Part shown: positions 6,653-14,850 of the stretch, piece by piece
How the letters are laid out: every line of letters begins with the position of its first letter
How positions within the stretch are numbered: position 1 is the first letter of the stretch
NCBI GenBank assembly: GCA_034435435.1
Contig: DAOTXN010000091.1
Location: 1 to 48,971, forward strand
From: DAOTXN01 sp034435435
GTDB taxonomy: Bacteria; Chloroflexota; Anaerolineae; S140-20
Reading direction: 5' to 3'
Length of the DNA: 48,971 nt
Translations under genes and position numbers: made by a program
Notes under the pieces: generated by a model
Databases searched by the model: none
What the model saw: the letters and a program-made list of their open reading frames with translations, nothing else
Told to the model about the DNA's origin: nothing

Positions 6653-9376
6653 TCAACGGATGCTCAACATTTCGCGCACCAGCGTCGGCGCACCCGCCAG
6701 CGCCTCGTCCAGCCGGGAGGCGTCGCGCCCGCCGGCCTGGGCCAGGTGGGGTCGCCCCCCCCCGCCGCCGCCGACGACCTGGGCCACCCGCTTGACCAGC
6801 TCACCGGCGTGCACGCCCCGCGCTACCAGGTCGGGCGTCACGGCGGCCACGAGCTGCGGGCGCTCATCCACCACCGCGCCCAGCACCACCACGCCCGATG
6901 GACGCCGGTCGCGGAACCAGTCGGTCATCTCGCGCAAGGTTTCGGCGTCGGCGGCCTCGACGCGGGCCGCGAGCAGCGCCACGCCATCCACCTCCTGCAC
7001 CTGGTCCAACAGACGCTCGAAATCGCGCTTTGCCAATGCCTGACGCAAGCGAGCGGTCTCCTTTTGGGCGGCCTGGACCTGTTCCAGCAGCGTCTGCGCC
7101 TTGCGATCCACCTCGTCGGGCGGGCAATCGAGCACGGCGGCGGCCTGTTGCAGCACGCCCAGGCGCCCGGCCACGTACTGCTGCGCCCCGCGCCCGGTCA
7201 CGGCCTCGATGCGCCGCAGTCCCGCGCCCACGCTGCTCTCGGAGACGATGTAAAACGCGCCAATCTCGCCGGTCGCACGCACGTGGGTGCCGCCGCACAA
7301 TTCCTGGCTGATGGGCGCAGCGGGGTCGCCGATGCGGATCGCGCGCACCACGTCGCCGTACTTTTCGCCAAACAGGGCGATCACGCCGCTCTCCAGCGCC
7401 TGCTGATACGGCTCGTGGGTGATACGCAGCGAGTAGTCGCTCAAAATATCGTCGTTGACCGATTGAACGATGCGCTCCAGCTCGTCTGGCGTCACCATGG
7501 CCGGGTGGGTAAAGTCGAAGCGCAGCCGGTCGGGGGCCACCAGCGAGCCGGCCTGCTGCACGTGCATTCCCAGCACCCGGCGCAGCCCGCGATGGAGCAG
7601 ATGGGTGGCGGTGTGGTTGCGCATAATATCGCGCCGGCGCTCGGCGTCTACCCGTACCCGGGCCGCGTCGCCCGCGTGCGGCTGGCCTGTGACCACCTGG
7701 CCCACGTGCAAGATGAGACCTGGCAACGGGCGGCGCACATCGGTCACGCGAATTTCCCAACCCTCGCCCTCGATGAGGCCCGTGTCGCTGACCTGCCCGC
7801 CGGCCTCGACATAAAAAGGCGTGGCAGGCAATATGACCTCGAGTGCGTCGCCAGGCCGGGCGCTCGTCACCTGCTCGCCGGCGTGGACCAGCGCGAGCAC
7901 CGTTCCCTGCATCTCGGTTGTGCTGTAGGGGTCGTGGGTCACGCCGTCAGCGGGCAGTTTGCCTTCGGCTTTGAGCGTCTCTAACAGGTCGGCGTAGGCG
8001 GCCAGGCCCTCGCCAAAAGTCGCCAGCGGCCCGCCCTGGCTGACCTGGCGATGCGCCTCTAAAGCGGCCTTGAAACCGGCTTCGTCCACGCCAACGCCTT
8101 GCTCACCGGCCACATCGCGGGTGATTTCCAGCGGCAGGCCAAAGGTAGCATACAGATCAAAGGCCACGTCGCCGGGAATTGGCACGCCGTCGCCTCTGGT
8201 CGCCGCCAACACTTCATCCAATCGGGCCAGACCCAGGTCCAACGTCTTGAGAAAACGTTCCTCTTCTTGGGTCATCGTCTTTAAAATATGGTCGCGCCGG
8301 TCGTGTAGCTCGCGATAATGCCCGCCCATGGTCTCGATCACCGCCTCGGCCACACCCGCCATAAAGGGCCGGGTGAAGCCCATCTTGCGCCCAAAGCGGG
8401 CCGCGCGGCGGATAATCATACGTAGGACATAGCCCCGCCCGACGTTGCCCGGCAGCACGCCGTCGCCCAGGAGAAAGGTCGCCGCCCGGCAGTGATCCGC
8501 GACGACGCGATAGGCCACGTTATGCTGTTCGCGCTGGGCGCCGGTGTGGCCGGCCAGGCTCTGAGTGCGGCGAAAGATGGCCTCAAACACGTCGGTGTCA
8601 TACGTGGACCGGCGCTCCTGCATCACCATCACCAGCCGGTCAAAGCCTGCGCCGGTGTCCACGTGTTTGGCGGGCAGCGGGTCTAGCTTGCCCCCGCCCA
8701 GCGAATTGTACTGGATGAACACCAGGTTCCACAGCTCGACGAAGCGCCGGCAGTCGCCGTTTACGCGGCATGCGTGGCCGGGTATGTCAGGCATATTACA
8801 GAAATCGGGACCCCGGTCGAAATGGATCTCGCTGCACGGGCCGCAAGGGCCGGTCTCGCCCATCTCCCAAAAGTTGTCTTTGCGGCCAAAGTAGAGAATG
8901 TGTGCGGGGTCTATGCCGGTCTCGCGCTTCCAATGCCCCACGGCTTCTTCGTCGGTCTCGATCTCGCCCTTTTCGTCTTTGAACACCGTGGCGTACAGGC
9001 GCTCGCCTGGAAAGCCCCACACCCCGGTCAGCAATTCCCAGGCCCAGGCGATGGCCTCTTTTTTGTAATAGTCGCCGAAGGACCAATTGCCCAGCATCTC
9101 GAAAAAAGTGTGATGGTAAGGCGAAGGCCCCACCTCTTCCAGGTCGTTGTGCTTGCCGCTGACGCGCATACACTTTTGAACGTCGGCCACGCGGGGAGCG
9201 GGCGGCGCGCTGAGGCCCAGGAATCCATCTTTGAATTGGTTCATCCCGGCGTTGGTGAACAACAGCGTCGGATCGTCGTGCGGCACCAGCGACGCGCTGG
9301 GCACGATGAGATGGTCTTTGCGCTGGAAAAAGTCGAGAAAGCTCTGCCGGATTTCGGCGCTGGTCAGCTTTTTCAT
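6653..9376 (-). CDS. alaS: alanyl-tRNA synthetase
   Basis: A 907-aa class II synthetase charging tRNA-Ala. MKKLTSAEIRQSFLDFFQ begins the catalytic domain and LLFTNAGMNQFKDGFLG is the motif 1 area. The editing domain has the zinc ligands HTATHLLH and CGGTHVRATGEIG, and the C-Ala domain ends with a Gly-rich stretch (GGGGGGRP). ATG 9376 is preceded by AGGAGG; a longer in-frame reading would run through the tRNA gene and is rejected. A consensus promoter lies at 9413-9441. Length is slightly above the usual 870-880 aa, with nothing missing. Confidence 0.97.
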   Translation of the reverse strand: MKKLTSAEIRQSFLDFFQRKDHLIVPSASLVPHDDPTLLFTNAGMNQFKDGFLGLSAPPAPRVADVQKCMRVSGKHNDLEEVGPSPYHHTFFEMLGNWSFGDYYKKEAIAWAWELLTGVWGFPGERLYATVFKDEKGEIETDEEAVGHWKRETGIDPAHILYFGRKDNFWEMGETGPCGPCSEIHFDRGPDFCNMPDIPGHACRVNGDCRRFVELWNLVFIQYNSLGGGKLDPLPAKHVDTGAGFDRLVMVMQERRSTYDTDVFEAIFRRTQSLAGHTGAQREQHNVAYRVVADHCRAATFLLGDGVLPGNVGRGYVLRMIIRRAARFGRKMGFTRPFMAGVAEAVIETMGGHYRELHDRRDHILKTMTQEEERFLKTLDLGLARLDEVLAATRGDGVPIPGDVAFDLYATFGLPLEITRDVAGEQGVGVDEAGFKAALEAHRQVSQGGPLATFGEGLAAYADLLETLKAEGKLPADGVTHDPYSTTEMQGTVLALVHAGEQVTSARPGDALEVILPATPFYVEAGGQVSDTGLIEGEGWEIRVTDVRRPLPGLILHVGQVVTGQPHAGDAARVRVDAERRRDIMRNHTATHLLHRGLRRVLGMHVQQAGSLVAPDRLRFDFTHPAMVTPDELERIVQSVNDDILSDYSLRITHEPYQQALESGVIALFGEKYGDVVRAIRIGDPAAPISQELCGGTHVRATGEIGAFYIVSESSVGAGLRRIEAVTGRGAQQYVAGRLGVLQQAAAVLDCPPDEVDRKAQTLLEQVQAAQKETARLRQALAKRDFERLLDQVQEVDGVALLAARVEAADAETLREMTDWFRDRRPSGVVVLGAVVDERPQLVAAVTPDLVARGVHAGELVKRVAQVVGGGGGGRPHLAQAGGRDASRLDEALAGAPTLVREMLSIR

Positions 9377-9412
9377 CGGCGACAGTCTCCTCCTGGCCTG
9401 ATATCTCGCGGC

Positions 9413-9441
9413 ATTGTAACTGAAAGGGGGTGGACTGTCAA
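9413..9441 (-). promoter_or_regulatory. promoter of alaS
   Basis: On the minus strand TTGACA (9441-9436), 17 nt and TACAAT (9418-9413) lie 37 nt upstream of the alaS ATG. There is no T-box or other leader in this short 5' region. Confidence 0.8.
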
Positions 9442-9498
9442 CCAGAAACCCAAAAGACCTGAAGGACAAGACAGGAGAAAAACCGGAGAGGGGAACAA

Positions 9499-9570
9499 CA
9501 CCCCCGCCGAGACTCGAACTCGGGCCACCGGCTCCGGAGGCCGGTGCTCTATCCACTGAGCTACGGGGGC
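9499..9570 (-). tRNA. tRNA-Arg (anticodon CCG)
   Basis: Folds as a full cloverleaf on the minus strand. The acceptor is GCCCCCG/CGGGGGT, the D-arm GCTC/GAGC, and the anticodon stem CCGGC/GCCGG closes loop CTCCGGA with anticodon CCG. The variable loop has 4 nt and the T-arm is CCGAG-TTCGAGT-CTCGG. CCA is not encoded. It reads CGG arginine codons, which are common in this GC-rich DNA. Confidence 0.95.
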
Positions 9571-9579
9571 AATAGTGCT

Positions 9580-9608
9580 ATTGTGCCATAAAGAGCACGG
9601 TTTGTCAA
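9580..9608 (-). promoter_or_regulatory. promoter of tRNA-Arg
   Basis: Minus-strand TTGACA (9608-9603), 17-nt spacer and CACAAT (9585-9580). The -10 ends 9 nt before the tRNA 5' end, so transcription should start at or just before the mature end. Confidence 0.65.
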
Positions 9609-9625
9609 ACCTGGCTCAATTCTTG

Positions 9626-10129
9626 CTATTCCGGCTCAATGTCCACGATCTCGCCCATGATAGGCTCACTCGCAGCCGATTTGGGGGCCGGCGGGGGCGG
9701 GGGCGGGGTCTTGGCCGCTTTGGGCGGCTCAATCATCGGTGGTTCAATATCCGCGTGCATCATCGTCTGCCCGCGCAAGAAACCGCCTGGGTTGATCAAC
9801 AACGAGTTGACGGCTAAATCTCCCCAGACGCGCCCCGTCTCCAAGATCTCTACCTTGTTTCCGGAAATATTCCCCTTGACTGCGCCCATGATGGAAACAT
9901 TGTTGGCTTTGATCTCTGCAATCACTTTGGCCCCTTCGCCAATCACCATATTACCCGTCGTGTCAATATCGCCTTGAAACACGCCGTCAATGCGAATTCC
10001 CCCATCGCTTTGAACGGAACCGTGGACGTGGCAGTTGGGACCAATTACTGTTTCAATCTTGCTACTAGCCGCCGCCGGCGCCGGTCTTGCCGGTTGAGGC
10101 TCGGTTGGTTTCTGACGACGAAAGCTCAC
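9626..10129 (-). CDS. bactofilin (polymer-forming cytoskeletal protein)
   Basis: A 167-aa protein. After a Pro/Ala-rich N-tail (1-25) comes the right-handed beta-helix bactofilin domain (about 27-120) with repeating short strands such as IETVIGPNCHVHGSVQSDG, GVFQGDIDTTGNMVIGEGA and GAVKGNISGNKVEILETG. A Pro-rich C-tail (TPPPPPPAPK) follows. Bactofilins form non-polar filaments without nucleotide and act in cell shape and wall synthesis. Translation starts at GTG 10129 behind GGAGGGTACC, and the promoter is at 10180-10208. The gene stands alone, just upstream of the tRNA. Confidence 0.9.
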   Translation of the reverse strand: MSFRRQKPTEPQPARPAPAAASSKIETVIGPNCHVHGSVQSDGGIRIDGVFQGDIDTTGNMVIGEGAKVIAEIKANNVSIMGAVKGNISGNKVEILETGRVWGDLAVNSLLINPGGFLRGQTMMHADIEPPMIEPPKAAKTPPPPPPAPKSAASEPIMGEIVDIEPE

Positions 10130-10179
10130 GGTACCCTCCTCCAGGATGAAATACGCTCCATTGCATGTGCGCGCGTGGC

Positions 10180-10208
10180 ACTATACACCAGCCCAGCGCA
10201 TTTGTCAA
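10180..10208 (-). promoter_or_regulatory. promoter of the bactofilin gene
   Basis: Minus-strand TTGACA (10208-10203), 17-nt spacer and TATAGT (10185-10180), about 50 nt upstream of the GTG start. Confidence 0.75.
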
Positions 10209-10265
10209 ACGTAAAAAGCCGTCAGCCGTCAGCATGAACGCCGATAGCTGAGCTAAACGCTTCGA

Positions 10266-10294
10266 TTGGATAAAGCCTGGGAGCGTGGTATAAT
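10266..10294 (+). promoter_or_regulatory. promoter of the DUF2723-DUF4446 pair
   Basis: TTGGAT (10266-10271), 17-nt spacer and TATAAT (10289-10294), 34 nt upstream of ATG 10329. It is divergent from the bactofilin promoter. Confidence 0.7.
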
Positions 10295-10328
10295 CGCGCC
10301 GCGAGACACGTAGGAGATTCGACCCCAA

Positions 10329-12761
10329 ATGGAAAAGTTTTTATCGGCCATCCGAAAAAGCCCGAGTATCACATCGGTCAACACTAAACACTGGAACTCT
10401 GTGGGCGTCTTTTTGACAGCTTTTGTCTTGTACGTGGCCACACTGGCCCCTTCCGTCATTCCCGGCGACCCTGGCGAGTATCAGTTCATCCCCCACATTT
10501 TGGGCATCGCTCACCCGCCGGGTTACGCTTTTTTCACCGTCCTGGCTAAAACCTGGACGGTGGTGGTCCAGGTCGGCTCCGTCGCCTATCGCAGCAACCT
10601 GCTGGCTGCCGCCGCCGGCGCCTGGACCGTGCTGATGGTCTACCAAATAGTTCTGTTACTCACGCCGCGCAACGTATCCCCAATTTCTCAATCCCCAATC
10701 TATCCATCCACCCGCCCTCTCCCGGCTCTCTTTGCCGCAGCAGTTCTAGCCACCTCAACCGACCTCTGGCAACACAGCCTCCACGCCAACTCGCACGTCG
10801 TGAGCGCGGCCCTCTCGGCAACGACGCTCTATGCCGGGTTGCGCTGGTGGGCCACAAGCCGCGACCACTGGCTGTACGGTTTTGCTTTTCTGGCTGCCTT
10901 GGGCGTTACCCACCACCCACTGCTGGCCTTTGGCGCGCCGGCTTTTGTCGCGTTCGTGCTGGCCGTGCGTCCAGGTCTTTTGCGTGATGGGCGCAGCCTG
11001 GTCAAAATAGGGCTGGCTATGCTGTTGGGATTGAGCATTTTCCTTTATCTGCCATTGCGCGCCGGCGCGACACCCTTTGGCCCAACACCCACCTGGGATG
11101 GACTCGTCGGCCACGCGACAGCGCGCGGTATCCGGGGCAACCTGTTCTACTTTGGCTGGGCTGACCAACCGGTGCGATTGCGCGTCTATTGGGAGTTGCT
11201 ACGGCTCCAATACGCGCCGCCAATCTTATTCCTTTCGCTCATCGGAGTGGGTTGGCTGGCGTGGCGACGGCCACGGCCTTTTCTTTTGCTGGCCGTGTTT
11301 TATCTAGTCAACCTGGCTTTCATTATCAACACCGTCCAGGACGTGATGGCCTACTTGCTCTTGCCCTTTACAACCACTGCGGTGTTTACTGGCGTCGGAA
11401 CGCAGGCCTTGCTTGACGCGGGACGGTTCATCCTGTCAAGGAAGCGCCACTTGGGTGTTGTGACGACTGGGCTGGTCCTGATGTTTTTCATCTTTCCGCT
11501 CACGACCGCCATTCACCAGGCGCCCCGCATCTCGCTGCGTCACTATCGCCTGGCCGATGACTTTATCAACGCCGTTTTTGAGCAATTTGCAGGCACGGGC
11601 GCCGGCGCCGTGCTCCTGGCTCCCTGGGAAGGACTGACCCCGTTGTGGTATGCCGAGCACGTTGAGGGCCGCAGGCTGGACCCGACTGATGTCCAACTGG
11701 TGTTCGTCGCCTCCGGCACGGCCAACCCGTGGGTCGAGAACGTGTGGGCCAACATTGAAAAAGGGCCTCTCTATCTGGCCGACTATCGCCCCCAAGTGAC
11801 GACCGAGGGGTTCCGCCTGCGACCGGTCGGAGACTGGCCGTTCTACCAGGTCCTCCCCCCACCGGCAACCCCAATCCCCGCCATTTCTCACCCGCTTGAA
11901 TTATGGGCCGGTCATGAGATTCAACTGTTGGGCTGGGATCTGGACCAATTATGGCTACACGAAGGAGAAACGGCGCATCTCACCCTGTTTATGCGCGCCT
12001 CACACGAGCTGACCGATTATTACATGCCCTACGCCCGACTGGGAAACAGACTGTACCGCTGGACCACCGACAGCCGGCTCAACACCCCCTGGTGGAAGCC
12101 GGGCGAAATTGTCGTGGAGCGCTACGAGATTACTGCGCCGTTCGGCACGCCGCCGGGAGTGTACCCGTTGGCGCTGGGTATGAGCAACGTGTCACAAGGC
12201 CAGGACCTCACGCTGTCCAACGGCAGCACAACGGTGACGCTGCCGGTCACGCTGGAGGTTCAGACGGCTCACATCGCCCCGCCCGACGCCGTGCTCAAGG
12301 CGGCGCTGGCCAATATCAACAGTCGCATTGTGCTGTTGGGCGGCCAGGCCAGCGCCCACGGCCATACCGTCCACGCGCCGTGGACCGAGCCGTTGCTCGT
12401 GCATCCCGGCGACAGCATTCAGGTCTGGCTAGACTGGCGCGCGCTCAGCACGGTAGATCAGCCCTACACGACCTTTGTGCATCTCATCGACGCCAGCGGC
12501 CGCCCATGGGCGCAACACGACTATACGCCGATGGGCGGCGCTTTTCCTACCTTTCTGTGGATACCGCGTTGGCTAGAGGGACAAACCGTTTCCGACCCGT
12601 ACCGGCTCACCATCCCGGCCGCCGCGCCGCCGGGCGATTATTGGATCGAGATCGGAATGTATGGCATGACCAGCCTGCAGCGAGCCTACCACTTTGATCG
12701 GGCCGGGAATCTGGCCGGCGACCGCTACATTATGGGGCCGGTGCGTGTCCAAACGCCATAG
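10329..12761 (+). CDS. DUF2723 family multi-pass membrane protein (glycosyltransferase-like)
   Basis: An 810-aa protein. TLAPSVIPGDPGEYQFIPHI and GIAHPPGYAFF near residues 40-70 are the conserved start of DUF2723, a family related to GT-C protein O-mannosyltransferases that use lipid-linked sugars; the acidic loop motif is present. About ten hydrophobic segments span residues 28-400. The C-terminal half (about 410-810) is a beta-rich extracytoplasmic region with two similar parts (HEIQLLGWDLDQ, SRIVLLGGQASAH) that may be a duplicated domain. A low-complexity loop, NVSPISQSPIYPSTRPLP (around residue 116), is written in CCCCAAT-like heptamers. It is followed 20 nt later by the DUF4446 gene. The sugar donor and acceptor are unknown. 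Confidence 0.8.
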   Translation: MEKFLSAIRKSPSITSVNTKHWNSVGVFLTAFVLYVATLAPSVIPGDPGEYQFIPHILGIAHPPGYAFFTVLAKTWTVVVQVGSVAYRSNLLAAAAGAWTVLMVYQIVLLLTPRNVSPISQSPIYPSTRPLPALFAAAVLATSTDLWQHSLHANSHVVSAALSATTLYAGLRWWATSRDHWLYGFAFLAALGVTHHPLLAFGAPAFVAFVLAVRPGLLRDGRSLVKIGLAMLLGLSIFLYLPLRAGATPFGPTPTWDGLVGHATARGIRGNLFYFGWADQPVRLRVYWELLRLQYAPPILFLSLIGVGWLAWRRPRPFLLLAVFYLVNLAFIINTVQDVMAYLLLPFTTTAVFTGVGTQALLDAGRFILSRKRHLGVVTTGLVLMFFIFPLTTAIHQAPRISLRHYRLADDFINAVFEQFAGTGAGAVLLAPWEGLTPLWYAEHVEGRRLDPTDVQLVFVASGTANPWVENVWANIEKGPLYLADYRPQVTTEGFRLRPVGDWPFYQVLPPPATPIPAISHPLELWAGHEIQLLGWDLDQLWLHEGETAHLTLFMRASHELTDYYMPYARLGNRLYRWTTDSRLNTPWWKPGEIVVERYEITAPFGTPPGVYPLALGMSNVSQGQDLTLSNGSTTVTLPVTLEVQTAHIAPPDAVLKAALANINSRIVLLGGQASAHGHTVHAPWTEPLLVHPGDSIQVWLDWRALSTVDQPYTTFVHLIDASGRPWAQHDYTPMGGAFPTFLWIPRWLEGQTVSDPYRLTIPAAAPPGDYWIEIGMYGMTSLQRAYHFDRAGNLAGDRYIMGPVRVQTP

Positions 12762-12781
12762 GCAGAACCTGGAGGGTTACC

Positions 12782-13276
12782 ATGAGCAATGTAGGATTTA
12801 TTTTTTGGCTAATTGGTCTGTCGATCATGGTTTTTTTCGCCATCGCCTGGCTCTTGGATATCGGCAACCGTCAACGCCAGTTCCACGAACGCGTCGCCCC
12901 GCTCTTGACTGGGCTAGAGGAAACAGAAAATGCGCCAGGCTATCCGGTCGCAAACCAGGAACAATTGAGACTATTGCAGAGCGAAATCGAAGGGCTAAAA
13001 ACGGACAGGACTCGCGCGATCCAGGCCGTCGGACTGGTGCGCTTTCAGGCTTTCAGTGATTACGGAGGCGACCAGAGTTTCGCCCTGGCGTTGGCTAATG
13101 TCACAGGTGAAGGCGTGGTCATCTCAAGCATCTTTGCCCGCGACGGCGCACGGGTTTACGCCAAACCCTTGCAAACCTGGACCTCCCCCCACTCTCTCAG
13201 TTTCGAGGAAGAAGCAGCGATTAACCTGGCCCGGCGTCAATTAGAAGAACAAACCCGCGTTGACGAAAACAACTAG
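12782..13276 (+). CDS. DUF4446 family membrane-anchored protein
   Basis: A 164-aa protein with one N-terminal membrane segment (about 6-26), a coiled-coil-prone stretch (residues 55-80) and the family core VGLVRFQAFSDYGGDQSFALAL, VVISSIFARDGARVYAKP. DUF4446 has no established function. An AGGG ribosome site precedes ATG 12782, and the gene is probably cotranscribed with the DUF2723 gene. Its TAG stop (13274-13276) is made by the CTAG end of the inserted palindromic element starting at 13273, so the native C-terminus may have been altered by that insertion. Confidence 0.85.
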   Translation: MSNVGFIFWLIGLSIMVFFAIAWLLDIGNRQRQFHERVAPLLTGLEETENAPGYPVANQEQLRLLQSEIEGLKTDRTRAIQAVGLVRFQAFSDYGGDQSFALALANVTGEGVVISSIFARDGARVYAKPLQTWTSPHSLSFEEEAAINLARRQLEEQTRVDENN

Positions 13277-13383
13277 TGTCGGAGAGATGTAATTTAGCCC
13301 CTTGTGGGCGGCTCGTGGGCAGCAAAATAGCTCAAAAACGGGCACAAGGCCCTATGTTACGGAGTTCTCCGACAGGCTACTAG
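13273..13383 (+). mobile_element. palindromic MITE-like element, copy A
   Basis: A 111-bp element beginning and ending with CTAG. Its inverted ends are built on AGCCTGTCGGAGA, and the left end lacks 5 nt (cagcc). The interior is itself inverted (AATTTAGCCCC..TGTGGGCG against CGGGCACAAGGCCC), so the whole unit can form a long hairpin. It lies exactly between two convergent genes and supplies the TAG stop of each. Copies B and C are at 16986-17101 and 25586-25660. No transposase is encoded. Confidence 0.85.
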
Positions 13384-14066
13384 ATAGAACCGGATGGCGC
13401 AACGCCAGGAGCAAACAGCGCCGCTAACTGCCGGGCGCCGTCGGGGTTTGTCACCGCCAATACTTCATCACCCGCTTCAAAAACCGTGATTCCACGTGGC
13501 ATAACCATCTTGCCGTGACGAATGATCGCCGCGATGACGCATTCGGCAGGCAAAGCCAGGTCTTTGATGGCCGCCCCCACCGCCTTTGCACCGAATGGAA
13601 TTTTTTCCTCTACCAACGCATATTGCCCCCGCCTCAGCTTGAGTAAAGTCATCATATCCCCCAGCGACATTTCTTCCACGATCAGATTGGCCAGAATGGC
13701 GGGCTGGTTGAGCGCCACGTCCACGTGAAACTTTTCATCGAACAGCCAGGCGTTGCGAGGATTGTTGACACGGGCAATGATGCGCGGCACGTTGTAGTGT
13801 GTGCGGGCCAGAAAACACAGAGCCAGGTTATCGGCGTCACTAGACGTGCAAGCCGCTAACACGTTCGCCTCGCGGATACCCGCGTGCTCCAGTACCTGCG
13901 GGTCGGTAAAACCGCCCTCATAAATCACTTCCGTAGGCAATTCCCGATGGATGCGCGCCAACACCTCGCGGCGATGTTCAATGAGTCGCACACGTTGATT
14001 CTGCTCCACCAGCAACGAAGCCAGGTGAGTGCCGGTGCGCCCGCCACCTACGATCAAAACAAACAT
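13380..14066 (-). CDS. TrkA-type RCK potassium-transport regulatory protein (second of two)
   Basis: A 228-aa protein. The N-terminal RCK-N Rossmann domain has the NAD-binding signature MFVLIVGGGRTGTHLASLL; the acidic end of strand 2 lies in RVRLIEHRRE. A TrkA-C domain follows (about 145-225; FGAKAVGAAIKDLALPAECVI). Such subunits gate potassium channels or transporters in response to NAD(H) or nucleotide. ATG 14066 is preceded by AGGAGGAC. One base separates it from the stop of the paralogue upstream, and kimA precedes both, giving a three-gene potassium operon. The stop codon comes from palindromic element A. Confidence 0.88.
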   Translation of the reverse strand: MFVLIVGGGRTGTHLASLLVEQNQRVRLIEHRREVLARIHRELPTEVIYEGGFTDPQVLEHAGIREANVLAACTSSDADNLALCFLARTHYNVPRIIARVNNPRNAWLFDEKFHVDVALNQPAILANLIVEEMSLGDMMTLLKLRRGQYALVEEKIPFGAKAVGAAIKDLALPAECVIAAIIRHGKMVMPRGITVFEAGDEVLAVTNPDGARQLAALFAPGVAPSGSI

Positions 14067-14067
14067 C

Positions 14068-14769
14068 CTAGTCCTCCTGGAACATCCGGTCAGCTTGAGA
14101 CACTGCGCCATTTGACACCGGTCCGGTCATCAGGCGCGCGCGCAACGCCTCAATGCCTTCCCACGTCGCACTGAGATGCACCACGTCCCCGGTCTCCAAC
14201 TTCGTCTCACCAGAAGGCAACCTGGCCCGCCCGGCGCGCGTGACCGCTGCCGGCAGGCATTGCTGCTCAGGCAACAGCTCACACAGGTTGCGCCCGGCCC
14301 ACGCTTCTGGCACGACAAACTCGTACACCTCGACTTCGCCATTCCCCGCCGAAAACACCGTGCTGACGGGCGCGTTGTAGAGCAACTCTTCCACGCGCTG
14401 CGCCCCCCAACTGGAAGAGCTAATCACTTGCAGGCCGAACGCTTCGTGCCAGGATCTCCATTTGGAGTCATAATTGCGCACCACCACCCGTGGAACATTG
14501 AAAACCGTGTGCGCCACGTGGCCCACCACCGCATTGACAGCATCCGAGTTGGTGACGGTGGCCAGCGCATCGGCGCGCTCGATACCGGCGCGACGCAACA
14601 CGTCCTGATTCAATACCTCCCCCTCGACCGTGCGGCCTTGAAAGTCGGAAGGCAGGCTGTCAAAGGCGGTATCGACTTCATCCACCACGGTAACGGCGTG
14701 CCCCTTTTGATAAAGCCGGTAAGCCAGCTCTGTACCTACCCGACCACAACCGATCACAATAACGTTCAT
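14068..14769 (-). CDS. TrkA-type RCK potassium-transport regulatory protein (first of two)
   Basis: A 233-aa protein with RCK-N signature MNVIVIGCGRVGTELAYRLY and acidic strand end VTVVDE, followed by TrkA-C (about 140-220; WAGRNLCELLPEQQ). The start is ATG 14769; the longer in-frame reading runs into the heptamer tract at 14784-14817. It is a diverged paralogue of the next gene. Neighbouring pairs of RCK proteins are common in Gram-positive and Chloroflexota genomes and may form heteromers. The likely partner is the KimA-type permease upstream. Confidence 0.88.
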   Translation of the reverse strand: MNVIVIGCGRVGTELAYRLYQKGHAVTVVDEVDTAFDSLPSDFQGRTVEGEVLNQDVLRRAGIERADALATVTNSDAVNAVVGHVAHTVFNVPRVVVRNYDSKWRSWHEAFGLQVISSSSWGAQRVEELLYNAPVSTVFSAGNGEVEVYEFVVPEAWAGRNLCELLPEQQCLPAAVTRAGRARLPSGETKLETGDVVHLSATWEGIEALRARLMTGPVSNGAVSQADRMFQED

Positions 14770-14783
14770 CGAATATACTCCAG

Positions 14784-14817
14784 TCCAAAGACAAAGGACG
14801 AAAGACGAAGGACGAAT
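14784..14817 (-). repeat. heptanucleotide tandem tract between kimA and trkA-type genes
   Basis: Plus strand reads AAAGACA, AAGGACG, AAAGACG, AAGGACG in strict 7-bp steps; the minus strand gives TTCGTCC/TTCGTCT units, the same family as 2544-2577. It lies in the 81-bp gap between kimA and the first trkA-type gene. Confidence 0.85.
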
Positions 14818-14850
14818 GCCCAATCCCCCGCCCAAAGGGCGTACCAATCC

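Noticed and set aside
9377..9556. N-terminal extension of alaS to 9556
   Set aside because: The in-frame extension reads through the promoter and the tRNA-Arg gene. ATG 9376 has an AGGAGG site and matches the family N-terminus.
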